A stretch of DNA of 64,000 bases from Paulinella micropora (lineage: Eukaryota > Cercozoa > Imbricatea > Euglyphida > Paulinellidae): positions 34,583 to 98,582 of the forward strand of contig WBZZ01002595.1 in assembly GCA_019918135.1 (NCBI GenBank). Reading direction: 5' to 3'. The notes below the pieces were generated by a model. The model made no database searches. It saw only the letters and a program-made list of their open reading frames with translations, and was not told where the DNA came from. The position numbers were made by a program, and so were the translations under genes. Below, piece by piece: positions 11,200 to 22,794 of the stretch; within the stretch, counting starts at the first letter, position 1; each line of letters starts with the position of its first letter.

Positions 11200-11610
11200 A
11201 TCCCAAGTATAAAAAGGATTGCATCTTGATGATGCCGGATGTGGATAAGCAGTATGTGTTGGACACGATGCGTCTAAGTATGCGATCGGGGCGGTCCTAC
11301 AGCAATACGATGACAAAGGGGTCTTACGGCCGATCATGTATTTGAGCCGAAAGCTCAACACTGTACAAGGCAGAGGGAAGCCTTGGCCGTGGTTTGGTCG
11401 TTTATAAGACTCAGGGAATACTTGTGGAGATCGCGGGACATCGTGGTAAGAACGGACCACCAGAACCTTATGTGGTTGATGACGAACGATTGCACGGGCA
11501 GGCTGGCCAGATGGCAGGCTTTGCTATCGTGCTATGACTTCACCGTCAAGTACATTCCCGGCAAGAAGAATATTGTGGCCGACTCTTTGTCAAGAGTCAA
11601 TTACTCAACT
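11200..11610 (+). mobile_element. RNase H region of element I
   Basis: Contains the REYLWRSRDIVVRTDHQNL stretch and a KNIVADSLSR end that mark the RNase H domain of gypsy elements, which removes the RNA template. It follows reverse transcriptase and its connection as expected. Confidence 0.85.
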
Positions 11611-12329
11611 CCATCCGCATGTCTGGCTGCGATGCAGCAGATGGACGAGTTTGAGGACTTGGCATTGAGGACGGATCAAAAGGATATCTTGCCGAATATG
11701 GTCTTCTATGCTAATAAGGCTCACCCGGGGTCTAGCAGAAAGGAGCCTAGGGTGATGGAGGCAAAGAGGGGGGAATATAGGAAGGTCATGATGTCTCAGT
11801 TGGGGAGGTTGGCCAAACAGAGTGCTGTACGGAGCATTTTGTAGAGGAGGCCGTGCAACGCCTGAAGGAATACGAGGCCGATAAAGCCGCTATTCTGGAC
11901 GAGGATAAGGCGGAGCATGAGTGCTATTGTTGCCAGGGGCACGCGGCACCGGCCGTCCGAACCTACGTGGAAGACCCGGGCGTGGAAACGGCTCCAGAGC
12001 CGGAGGTGGCCTCTACAGAGCCGGTGAGGACTTCGGAGGGGTCGGGGCCGGATTCCAGGCCTCAAGTGGGAATCCAGGTAGAGGACGGTACAGTGCGTAT
12101 CGCGTCAGTGGAAGCATGGAGGCAATGCCAGAGGGCCGATAATGGGTACAAGCACTTGATTCAGTACTTTTTGGCGGGGGATGAGTTGTTGTTGACGGAG
12201 AAAATCCGGTCACAGCTCAAGACTCTGGCATGGAAGGATGGCCTCCTGTGGTACACAGGCAAGACACCGGAGACGGCCAAGAACCCGGAAAAGTGGGTCT
12301 TATGGGTCCCAGCCAAATTGAGGCAGATG

Positions 12330-13400
12330 ATCTACGTAGCGTCACACGTAGTCCCGTTGGTTAATCACCCGGGGGTACAGAGGACGCAGTGGATTATCAA
12401 GAGGCGATTCTGGTGGGAAGGGATGGATAAGTTCATTGAAAAGAGGGTCAAGGGCTGCACGACCTGTCAGATGAACAAGAAACACCCAGTGGAAAATCCC
12501 GGTTGGGAAATTTACACTGCTGGAAAGGCTCTTTGAGTTCCTGCATGTGGACCACGTGGGGCCGTTGCCGCCGGTGGGGCCGGCGAAGGATAGGTTCTTG
12601 ATGACGGTCATTGATAGGGCGAGCAATTACGTCTGGGCGATACCAGTGCCGGACACGACGGCGGAGACGACAGCCAGGGAGCTGATCGATCGGATCCTAT
12701 GTGTGGTAGGGGTCCCCAAGACAATTTGCTCAGATAAGGGGCCAGCCTTTGACAACGAGCTGATGGAAAGGCTCGCGAAGTATTACGGGCTCCACTGGCA
12801 GTACGTTACACTGTACAATCCGAGGGCTAATGGCAAGATCGAGCGGGTACATAGGCCGCTCAAGTCGGCTCTAAGGACCTACTGCAAGAAGAGTCAGCTC
12901 TTGTGCAGAGAGGTGGTCCCAAGCTTTGTGTTCGCAATGAACGCGATGCCATCGAAAGCTCTTGGAGCGGGGGCGGAATGTAGATCCCCGTATCAGGTGG
13001 TGTACGGGCAGAAGCCGGTGATGCCCCAACACTTGGTATATCAGGATGCACCTGCGCTGGCGCTGGACGAGGATGAGCTCTGGGGGGTTCGTATGCGGGT
13101 CTCGATGGAGGCCATGCAAGCGGTGCGGCAAGCAAGGCTGGCGGAACAGACTCGCCAGCTAAGCAAAGAACCCTTGGAGCAGGACTTGTCTATGGTGACG
13201 TACAAGCCAGGGGACATTGTCATGTTGTACTACCCACAGGTTCCGAAGGGCATATCATCGAAGATGTTTGTGCACTGGAAGGGGCCCTATCAGGTGGTGC
13301 AGCAGACAGGGCCGTTTAACTATTGGATAAGAGGCAGGGGGGAGAACAAGATTGTTAATGTTCGACGCCTCATTAAGTACGATCCGTTCTTAATGGCAAA
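12330..13400 (+). mobile_element. Integrase region of element I
   Basis: An H2C2 zinc-binding segment (HPG near 12367, then CTTCQMNK near 12458-12481) precedes a DDE core with HVDHVGPL, a CSDKGPAFDNEL stretch and a GKIERVHRPLK helix carrying the glutamate. After the core comes a GPY/F module (HWKGPYQVVQQTGPFNYWI, about 13270-13330) and a VRRLIKYDPF end also found in elements II and III. The protein inserts the DNA copy into the genome. Confidence 0.9.
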
Positions 13401-13697
13401 CGAGACGCTCCAAGAAGCGCTCGTCAGGGAAAAGGGAGAATTTCAAGACCCTCCTAAGTTGGTAACGGATAAGGAACCCGATGGTGGGAGGCCCGGGACC
13501 GGAAGGGCCAGGGGGAGAGGAAGGCACGGGCCCCTGAAGAGGGCGTCGGCCGGGGAAGCTCCAAAAGGCCTGAGGTCGGGGGGAAGGGGTCAGATGCGAG
13601 TCGCAAGCCACCCACAGAGGCGGCGAAGCGGGCGGCGGATTATGATCTGATTTACTCGGAACCAGGAAGTAGACCGGGGAAGCGTAGGAAAACGGAA

Positions 13698-14270
13698 GTG
13701 CAGGCGGAGCCGGAGGAACCTATTGAGCCCTCGCAGGTGGATGTCAAGCACAAGTTATGGAAGGAGGGTAATAAGACACTGGGGATGAACTGGGTTCTGA
13801 ATCAGTTCTATCTTGTCAGACCCTTAACTAGATTCGTTGCAAAGGGGGACAAGGGTACTCTTTTTGTAATGAAGGTAGTGGGACTGGCGAAGGACTCGAG
13901 GAAGACTCGATCGTCGGAAAGTGCGCTTAAGAACCTTCCGCCTATGCTGCAGTTCTACCGGTCTTGGGATAAAGATACGGTTGAGAACCGGATGTACCGC
14001 GAGTATGTCCCGGTGTGGTGGGATGCTGCAAATAGGGAAGTATGGGATGCCAAGGTAGATCCGGCCTCACGGAAGGCGGACAGGGATCACGAGGCATGGA
14101 CCATATCGGCGTGGCCGAGGGGAGTATTTGATTGCCCCTTCGAGTTACACGATGGGCACATTCCGCAGAAGGTATGGGACATGCTCAAACAGAGCGGGGT
14201 GGACTTAAGGCTAATCGGGGGTGCACACGCTACCGAAACGGTGCGGGGGAAGAAGCATCCGAGCCAGTAG
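13698..14270 (+). mobile_element. Extra C-terminal domain of element I
   Basis: A ~190-residue domain after the integrase GPY/F module that I do not recognise. Its pattern is shared with the end of the polyproteins of elements II and III: a WKEG start, an (F/Y)YL(V/M)RP stretch, an L(F/Y)(V/L)M(K/R)VV strand, a QF(Y/W)RSWD-type core, YVPV and a final PRGV(F/L)D(C/V)PFEL block. It does not look like a chromodomain. A role in chromatin or target choice is only a guess. Confidence 0.6.
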
Positions 14271-14840
14271 GGAGGAAACATCCGGAAGGGGTGAAGGAAG
14301 AAGGAATTGGAATTCGGGTCGGGGGAAAGGGAAGTTGGGCGCACATTGACCATAGTGTGTGGGAAATTGGTACTGGGGGTCCTACTCAACATTAAAACTT
14401 TACGGACACGGTACGGGAGAGGAACTCGGCGAGAAGGCCATCGTCGTTTTAAGGGCTGGGCTTTGGGGTCCGGTCAATTCGGACTTCAGGGCCAAGGCAC
14501 CATTCACATTTGACGGATTAGACAGGGTCTGGTTGGTGGTCGGTCAGACTATGGGACTGTGACTTCGGGGAAATCGCGCGCGTAGGGTTGAAGACGTGAG
14601 CTGGTCGAGTGTCAGATTCACGATCTTCGGGCAACAATAAGTCTCGGAACTTAGCCCACATGAAGCACAAGCCTATAATCCGTTGGATGGCTCTTGATAA
14701 GATTTGATCAGGGGTCGAGCTAGGGTAGCTCTTGGGGTGGTGGACAGTCGGCTGGGATTCCCCAAAAAGCCGGTACTGACGAGATTATACGAGATGTAGT
14801 CTCCGTTGGTATTACTCCGGAATTGAGATCCGAGCGATCT
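14271..14840 (+). other. 3' untranslated part of element I
   Basis: About 570 bp between the last coding domain and the purine tract. Short open frames occur, but none is matched in element II or III. Confidence 0.5.
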
Positions 14841-14860
14841 CAAAGGAGGGGAAAGGGGTG
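14841..14860 (+). promoter_or_regulatory. Polypurine tract of element I
   Basis: Purine-rich run caaaggaggggaaaggggtg just before the 3' LTR, the expected plus-strand primer site. Confidence 0.75.
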
Positions 14861-14863
14861 CTA

Positions 14864-15554
14864 TGTAACAACCACGGTATACTACATCGTTTTTACGCTA
14901 TTAGGGCTTTACGGGAATTTACTCTTGGAAGTAATTCTTGTTATTAAATGTATTTTAAGATGAATTCTTATTACATTTCCGGTTCTGATTAATTTATCCG
15001 GTTTTAATGTTGTATTAGGATAAGGAATATGGGAGAAAAGCTAGGAAGCTTGGATCCCATAGGACCTTAAAATCTAGATTTTACACTTGACCGTTTACTG
15101 GCGTGGAGAAGGTTTTTGGGATGCAGATTACAGTATTGTGTAGCATCCATATTGATTAACCTCCCACATTAATAGCGTTGACCCGATCCTTCTACAGCAC
15201 ATGTAGTAACCGTTTGAAGTTTTGGAAAAAAAGTCACGGAATTTCCGTGAAATTTAGCCTTTTTCCCGTGACTGGGAATTTATGGCTAAATAAGGGAAAA
15301 TGCACTTATGGGTTGTTGTTTAAGGTATGTTTTGGCATTTGTGCAGGTTACGGACGTAACGCATCGTGTCAGATGACCCGGTCATAGGGACACTCCGGTT
15401 TGACAGGTGTTTTCCCTTTGGCTTGTTGTTTGGGTTCATATCTGGCTTCCCTTTCTACTCTTGAAGTGGAAACTAGCCTTGAACCTGTTGTGTTCAGTTT
15501 TTATTAAATTCCTTTTTATTCCTTTGAGCTCGTGAGGGTAGACCTCCGGTCATA
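14864..15554 (+). mobile_element. 3' LTR of element I
   Basis: Matches the 5' LTR with about three differences in roughly 690 bp and is followed by the gtgt duplication at 15555-15558. The near-identity sets the age of this insertion as recent. Confidence 0.9.
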
Positions 15555-15558
15555 GTGT

Positions 15559-15869
15559 CACTTTTCAGGGCCTTCCTTTCATCAAAGTGCAATGACTGAT
15601 TAAAGATTATCTCTGCATGAAGTTCAGACTTGTCTCTTTATTCAACTACTACTGAATATTGTGACCGGACACTTGGCTTCACCGCCAAGAACTTCACTAA
15701 CCTCTATATAAACCGCAAAGCATTAACTGCTCAAAGTATATCTCGTCCAACGAAAACGGACGACTGAAACGAATGGTAGGTATTGACTAACGGACTCCCG
15801 GCAACAATAACTGGACCCACTTTGTGTGGGCAACCTCAGATATACCTGCTCGGCACGGTCCACAAAGAT
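15559..15869. other. Host DNA between elements I and II
   Basis: About 310 bp of unremarkable sequence with no open frame of interest. The last four bases (agat) form the left target-site duplication of element II. Confidence 0.5.
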
Positions 15870-16109
15870 TGTAATGCCCCCAACGATAGCTCGAAAAAAA
15901 GTCGGTAATACAACCAAACACAGTCCTCAAAAGATGAGAATGATGTCTCGTTATATTAGCTCAGTGAAGCCAAAAAGGAAAACTGCAACAGACCAGGAAT
16001 AAAATGGCATCAGGTCCAAATCCGGACAAATAATACTGAAAAACAAGCTGGTGCACCTGTCACCAGGAAAAGGTATTTTTTACCGGCTATCCGGGGGGTG
16101 ATGCCTACA
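15870..16109 (-). mobile_element. 3' LTR of element II
   Basis: 240 bp with TG...CA ends, preceded by agat. It is closer to the LTR at 59758-59996 (about five differences) than to the 5' LTR of its own element. Confidence 0.9.
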
Positions 16110-16110
16110 G

Positions 16111-16122
16111 TACCCCCTCCCG
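16111..16122 (-). promoter_or_regulatory. Polypurine tract of element II
   Basis: On the minus strand cgggagggggta abuts the 3' LTR. The same run is present in element III. Confidence 0.7.
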
Positions 16123-16423
16123 ATTTTATGACGGAAATAGCATTTTCGTCATACACCTTCTGATTTCTTTCTGCAAATAGTATGCGCTATGGAGTCATGC
16201 CACACAGCGCATCGACCCACGGATAGACGCTAAAAGACGATAAATATATCCTCATACGGCACGTCAAAGCGGATTCTCTAGCCTTTCTTGTAAATTTTGA
16301 ACTCCTTCCTCTCAATTTCTTTTTTTTTTTCGGCAGTATGTCAAGAACAAACGTACTATTAATAAAAAAATACAAGCAACGTGGTGCTGTAGTACGATTC
16401 CCCCTTTGATCTCCTTCTTCTTC

Positions 16424-16455
<32 letters not shown>

Positions 16456-16945
16456 CACAGGGAGATCGTAAGTACATTGTCTTTTTTAATGACATACCCT
16501 TGTATAAGGCGGATATCCTATGATATAGTATTAGGGGGCCAGTCCTAATAGCTATATCCGAAGTCGAGGTGTATGTACCCGACCCTGCGATATACCGACA
16601 CAAGTAGAGATTGACCGTGCTCAGGTACGACAGTATATGATCTATCGTAAAAAATAATTTAATGAAAGTTTCAGAGAACATTTCATTTTCGAGAACATCA
16701 TCCCAGGACTTGGAAAGGGTCATACCCGGGAACACCATCGCTCAATACACTAGCGATCCCCGTATACGGTGTAGTATCATCGTCGATCGACCTTTCGCAC
16801 TCGTATGTTGCGATCGAATGCCAAGTTATATCACTGAGTCTTTTTAATATTCATATTGATAACTGATGATGCATGATCAAATCATGATACGCCGTGGGCA
16901 ATCAATCAGTTTATTTGAGACGCATAAAGAAAAATAGTTTCTTTG
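16123..16945 (-). other. 3' untranslated part of element II
   Basis: About 820 bp between the polyprotein end and the purine tract, including an ATT microsatellite (about 16427-16455). It is almost identical to 60010-60829 in element III. Short open frames on both strands (16451-16738 minus, 16662-16847 plus) are preserved in both copies, but young copies would share any open frame, so I do not call them genes. Confidence 0.6.
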
Positions 16946-17480
16946 TCACTGCCTTCGTCGTCTGGCGCGGATTTCTTTGCCTGGTGGAGGACCACCAACA
17001 AAAGTCAGATCGAACTTTGACTGTTCGAGAATGTCCCAGATCTTATTAGGGATTCCGCCCAACGATAATTCAAAAGGGACATCAAGCACTCCTCTTGGCA
17101 GTGTCTGAATGGTCCACGCAGTGTAATCCTTGTCTCTGGGAGTAATTGTATCATCCCATGTCTCGAGACTTTTTGCGTCTTTATATACTGGCAGATAATG
17201 TCTTGCCTTTGGATCCTCAACCGGGTCCATACTTCTCCAGAACTGGAGTATCGGTTGTACTATCTTTGCGGCTGATGATATTTTGAGTGTCCGTGTGACA
17301 CGCATCTGTCGTGGGACCGCCACGACCCGCATCAAGTATAAGTCTGCGAGAGTGTCATCAGCGACATGTTGTTCCGCTGGTCTCATCAGATAGAAAACAT
17401 TTTTCACCCATGCGATGGTTGCTATCGCATCGCCTTCCTTCCATCGCTCATGGACAATCTCAACGTTGCCCGCGTTTGGG
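16946..17480 (-). mobile_element. Extra C-terminal domain of element II
   Basis: The last ~180 residues of the polyprotein, after the integrase GPY/F module and a charged linker. It begins near HERWKEGDAIATIAW and ends in an arginine-rich tail (RARRRRQ). It aligns by pattern with 13698-14270 of element I (LMRP, YLMRVVAV, FWRSMD, YLPVYKD, PRGVLDVPFEL). Function unknown. Confidence 0.65.
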
Positions 17481-17829
17481 TCAGTGTCCGTCCCCTCCTC
17501 CTCCTGGTGGACGTCCTTTGATCTCATCGACCTCATCGCCTTCCTCGGTTGGTCGTTGATAAGATCATTCCGCGCTCTCCTTAGCTGCGCCTCTGTGATC
17601 TTCTCCTTCTTTCCGCTATGCTCTCGCGGAGACTTGGACTGAGTCCCCACCGCGCTTATGCGGTCAGTCTTCTCCTTGCTGTCCACCTCACTCTCCTCCT
17701 TCTCAGCTATCGGTGCCCGATAAGCATCGTCTTGGTCTATGCCAGCCTCCTTGTGGATGGGCGGCACCTCTTTGAAATCATCCTTCATCCGTTTTAACGC
17801 CTCCTCAACGGATTCATCTTCCAGTAAGA

Positions 17830-18980
17830 AGGGATCATACTTAATCAGCCTTCTTACATTCACAATTTGCACCTTCCCTCTACCCTGATCTTGTAATTCA
17901 GAGGTCCCGTCTGTTCCATAATCTGATAAGGTCCTTTCCAGTGAGTGAACAGCTTAGAGCTGACTCCCTTCGGGACTTGAGGATGGTACAATAGTACAAT
18001 ATCCCCGACCTGGAACTTGATCTGATCCAAGTGCGCTTGTCGCACCCCTTCAGCATCAGTCTTTCGGCGCTCCGCCTCTCTATGCGCCCTGACTATTTGT
18101 TCCGCCTCCATCTTCACTCTAAGTCTCATCCCAAACAACTCATCCGCATCCGCCCAAGTGTCTTTTGGGTGAAGGAGCGAAGTCGGGATATCAGGCTCAC
18201 GCCCATATACTAACTGATATGGCGAGATTGAGCTCTTCGAGCCTCCTAACGCCGTAGAGGGTAGACAGTTCATTGCAAACGCAAATGATGGTGCTGCCTC
18301 GACCCATGCTCTTTGATTCTCCTTCTTCGTGCAATACATCTTTAGCGAGGCTTTGAGGGGTCTGTGTACCCGCTCGATTTTCCCATTTGCTCGCGGGTTA
18401 TAGGCAGTAACATATTGCCATTTCATCCCGTAAAACTTAGATAGTTTGTCGATGACCTCGTTATTAAAGTCCGAGCCTCGATCAGAACATATCTTTCTTG
18501 GTACTCCGATCTGTGAGATGATCCTATCGATCAGCGCCTCGGCCGTCGTCTTGCCGGTAACGTCTTTGACAGGGATGATCCACACATAGTTGGTGGCTCT
18601 GTCAATTAGCCGTAAGGAGGTATTTGTAACCATCCTTCGATTCTGGGAAAGGTCCCACATGATCAATGTGTATAAACTCAAACATCCCCGCATGAAGAGG
18701 AAATTCGCCAATCAGGCCGAAATTTGCCTTCAGTGGTGTTTTGTTTATCTTGCACGGGATGCATGCATCCACCGCCTGATCTATCTCCTCCTTCATCTTC
18801 TTCCACCAGAATCGCCTCGCTACGAACATATGAGTTCGTTGTCGACCCGGATGCGCCAAAAGTGGGCAATTGTGGGCTGCGACAAATATAAATCGTCTCA
18901 GACTCTCCGGTACCCAAAGGGTCCATTTGTCCGGCTGTGACGCATAGCGACCGTGAAGGCCCTTGTACAACAGTAGACCA
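17830..18980 (-). mobile_element. Integrase region of element II
   Basis: Zinc-binding HPG...CIPCK segment, a DDE core with HVGPFPES, KICSDRGSDF and GKIERVHRPLK, and a GPY/F module with HWKGPYQIMEQTGPLNYKI. It is nearly identical to the copy in element III. Confidence 0.9.
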
Positions 18981-19449
18981 TCTCTCCATCCCATCTCCTT
19001 CATCTGATCTTTGATCGCTTTCGTCATCTTCAGCTCATCCGGGTTCTGATATAACTGTATGAGTTCCTTAAACTCCGGATCTTGAGCCTGTTGTTGCCTC
19101 CATGCGGTAGGCGAGGCTATATGGATAGTACCATCTTCTAGCCGTACCCCGATTCTTTCCGGGTCATCGTCTAGGTCACTTCTCCGCTCTTGAGGAGGCT
19201 CCGCATAAACTTCCTGCGTCTCCTCTTCCTCTCTTATGTTCGCCTTCGCATTCTCATATACCTCATAGGACCACTCAGCGTCCTCCTGGGTATGTAGCTC
19301 ACAACATATCCCGTGATCCGGGCCTTGTGGACTGTACCGTAGACCTGTGCGGTCATATCGGACTCCACTCGCCATCTCCATCGCCTCAATGTGGCTGACC
19401 TCATAGACCTTGTCAGTGGACAAGTCTTCCATCTCCACCGTGGACACCA

Positions 19450-19990
19450 ACGCCGATACTTCTGAGTTAAACTCTAGCCTAGAGAGGCTATCAGCGACCA
19501 CATTTCGCTTTCCCGGTAGATGGACCATTGTAAAATCGAAACAAGACAAGAACGCTTGCCACTGCGCCAGCCGTCCCGTCTGTTCATGATTCATCAACCA
19601 TAACAGGTTATGATGATCAGTTCTGACAGTAAATTGAGGTCCTCCCCACAAATACTCTCTGAGCCTCTTGAGGGCCCATACTACCGCCAACGCCTCTCTT
19701 TGCCTTGTGCAATAGTTTCTCTCCGCCGCACACAACTTCCTACTAATAAACATGATTGGGCGTAATTTCTTCTCCTCATCCTTTGTTGTAATACAGCCCC
19801 AATCGCAAACGTAGATGCGTCTGTATCGACTACGAATTGTTTCGTAAAGTCGGGCATCGTTAACACCAGTCCTCCGTCTTTCGGGTCTTTGTAAATGAGA
19901 TCTTTGAGCGCATGAAACGCTTGCAAAGCCTCTTCGTTCCACTTCTCAAAGTCTCCAAAATCTATCATTTTCTCCACTTTAGCCGTGTTG
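19450..19990 (-). mobile_element. RNase H region of element II
   Basis: Shows the REALAVVWALKRLREYLWGG and FTVRTDHHNLLWLM stretches and the KRNVVADSLSRL end typical of gypsy RNase H. It lies between the reverse transcriptase and integrase regions. Confidence 0.85.
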
Positions 19991-20099
19991 CACCCCAATC
20001 GGGTATAAACTGGCTATAGTATTGCGCCATCGCAAGGAATGAGTGCAATTCAGTGCGGTTCTTCGGTATCGGTCGATTCATAATCTCCTCCCTCTTCTC

Positions 20100-21337
20100 T
20101 TTGGATATCGAGACTCGATTATGGGAGATCTCGTACCCTAAGTATGTCACACTCGTCTTGGCAAGTTGACACTTCTTTAGATTGCACTTCAGGCCAAAAG
20201 CTCCGATGCGCCTGAATATATCGACAAATGATCGATATGCTCCTCCATTGTGTTAGAGTATACGATAATGTCATCGATATAGCAAAATGCATATTCTCCC
20301 GCCTTCTGTCCCCGCCTTCTCATAAAGCCACCGTCAGACAAATCATCGTACTGACTGCTCAACATCTTCTGCATCGCCTTCTGGAAAAGTCCTGGGGCTT
20401 GCTTGAGGCCCATCGGAAGCACTTTCCATTGATATATTTCCATACCCACCACAAACGCCGTCAGCCATCTGGACTTTTCCTCCAGTGGTATCTGCCAGAA
20501 GCCATTCTTAAGGTCAATGACCGAATAGAATTTTGCATTCCGCAGTACTCTCCTTCCTTCTTCTAATGTCGGGAGAGGATTTCTCTCTTCCTCCAGCACC
20601 TTGTTAACACGAGCATAGTTAACTGTCAGGCGCCATTCTCCTCCTGGCTTCGGCACTATTCTCGGTTGTGAGACTATTGAGGATGTTGATCTCTCAATAA
20701 AGTCCTCATTGAGCAGCTGTCTTGCTAGCTCCTCCGCTATCTTCGCCTCATGTGTACTCAAATTCGCCCTTCGTGGTGCCGGTGACGGCTCCGCACCCGG
20801 TATTTTGTAAATAACCGCAGTGAAATCTTCAGGCTTGACACCACCTGCATGTGGAGGGTCAAAAATTTCCTTGTTCGCCTCTAATTTGGCTTTTAAAAGC
20901 TCCTTCTCCTTCTCCGTGCCTACTCCTTCTTCCAATATTTTCCGCGCCGCCTCTTGAAAATCTTCATCAGACATCTGCTTATGCTGCTTGAGGGGTTCTC
21001 TGTCCTCCTCCAAGCCTAAGTCCTCTTCCGAGACATCATCTAGGCCCGTCTTTTCATACGTGACCGTGTCCGGCTCATCATCTTTACCGAGCTCCACCAG
21101 CATGTCAATGAGTCTCGCGTATTGCAAAGGAGCTTTACGGGTGTAAAAACCATCAAAGCATGTGAATGCTTGCGGTATCAATTTCAACTTGTCGAGGTCT
21201 CTGAGCTTCCGCTTGTATGCACTGCTCTGCTCACGAGTTCCCATACGACAAGCCACCACTAGCTGTTGCTTGCGAGAGGGTACCGGTATAGGATGATCAA
21301 TAAGCCGGTCCCTTATTTCCTGCGCCCATATCGCCAT
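20100..21337 (-). mobile_element. Reverse transcriptase region of element II
   Basis: Fingers and palm with RIVPKPGGEWRLTVNYARVN, FYSVIDLKNGFWQIPL, VLPMGLKQAPGLFQ and YAFCYIDDIIVYSN. The upstream part (about 20900-21337) is the linker after the protease and begins with an IPVPSRKQ(Q/H)LVVACR(M/L)GTRE block also found in element I. Confidence 0.9.
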
Positions 21338-21501
21338 ATAATGAATCCCTTATTTCCTGCGCCCATATCGCCTTCTCATTATATGGCAGGATAATAGTAT
21401 ACGGCTTATTATTTTCGAATAAAGTCCGTAAGCATTTCTTCACTTCAGACAGTGAACGCGGCCACGTGGGCTCGTCACCCCAGAAATCAGTAATAAAACT
21501 T

Positions 21502-22790
21502 TTAATAGTTTCTGGTGGAGTATCCGGGATTCGCCCCGTTCTCCTTGGTACAAACGCCTCCCTTTTTTTCTTCTCCTACTTTCGCATGGAAACAGTATCC
21601 GTTAGTAATGTGGACATCTGTTCCTACTCCTTCCGCGAATCTCGCCAACGACTGGCTTCTTTGTGCGACACATATAATCTCCTCCTTTCGCTTCTCGATT
21701 AAGTCATCAATAGACTTTTTGTCCCAATGGCATGTCGGAACTGTGACAGTGCACACTTGGGATTCCCAATTGTCGGTCCAGGACAGTTCATCCGGTCTTA
21801 CGACATGGGGGTGAACGTACACCTCAAGTGCCTCATGTGCGATGGCCATCTTTTTGTGATCCGTCGCTAGACTCAGCTCATAAGCCTCATAAGAGTCAGT
21901 AGCGTTGAAGGGATCAATATCGTTCTCTTCTCCTCTTTTTACTCCATATATCACTCGCCGTGCGGCGCAATCAATCACAGCCCCCATCGTAGCCAATTGG
22001 TCATACGATAGTAATATTGACCCGTGGTAACCGGGGACGACATAGAGGTCCATACGGTATACTCGTGCGGATTTCAATTTAAAGGTCAGTGTGATGATTC
22101 CCGTGATATCCGTACGGCTGCTCACTCCTTTGAGAGTGCCCGTTGACTTTTTCATATTTCCGTCCACCCAGTCCCGGTATCGATTTAAAAACTTCCGGCC
22201 GACAATATTAATATTCGCCATCGTATCATTACCAACTTTTAATATTGTCTTCAATGTTTCACAATAAAGTTCCGTATAACACAGAGCATCGGGCCTGTGT
22301 ATATTGGCTGCGAGAACAAGAACTTTACGTTCCAAATTTTGGAGTCTTGTCTCTAAGTTTTTCAACTCCTCCTTCTTCTCCTCCTGTTTCACCTCATTAA
22401 CATTGTTATTATTCTGCGGTACTGGTGCGTTTACTATTTGAGCGACATTGTCGTGTGGTACTTGAGTACACACATTGTCTTTTTGCTCGCCACCCGCCGC
22501 GACCGTAGACATTGAGTCTGTTCGTGGTTGTTTGCTTGGCCGAGGCGATACGTCTGCCATTGGCCTCCTCGCCTCCATCGCAAGTCTCGCCTTCCTATTT
22601 GCATCAGTTATCATTGGTAACCGTGCTGTATGAACGGGTATGAGACTACCTTGGGGCTGCAGTCTCTGTGTACCCACATCTTTGTTTTCACATAGAGGAA
22701 GCGTTGGCCCAGTCTGCACAACAGCATTAGAAAGCACTGTGACTTTAGGGTTAAACTTCACAGTCTTCTCCTTCCTCTCTTCTTCCCCCT
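21502..22790 (-). mobile_element. Protease region of element II
   Basis: Aligns with the protease part of element I around ALCYTELYCETL, the following strands, VVPGYHGSILLSYDQL and VIDCAARRVIYG. Retropepsin assignment rests on position and this shared pattern. A variable linker (about 22330-22760) with a lysine/glutamate-rich coiled-coil-like stretch lies before it. Confidence 0.6.
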
Positions 22791-22794
22791 CCAG

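Larger units (their letters stand above)
4640..15554 (+). mobile_element. Ty3/gypsy-like LTR element I, broken, young LTRs
   Basis: LTRs of about 690 bp enclose gag, protease, reverse transcriptase, RNase H and integrase in gypsy order. A 4-bp duplication gtgt (4636-4639 and 15555-15558) flanks it, a primer-binding site follows the left LTR and a purine tract precedes the right LTR. The two LTRs differ at only about three positions, so insertion looks recent. Even so, the coding part is broken, with roughly a dozen or more breaks. The lineage differs clearly from elements II and III but shares their domain plan, including a CCCH gag finger and an extra C-terminal domain. Confidence 0.9.

Noticed and set aside
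16451-16738. A 95-codon frame identical in elements II and III, suggestive of an accessory gene
   Set aside because: The whole 3' untranslated part is nearly identical between the copies, so conservation says nothing about coding; no known domain.
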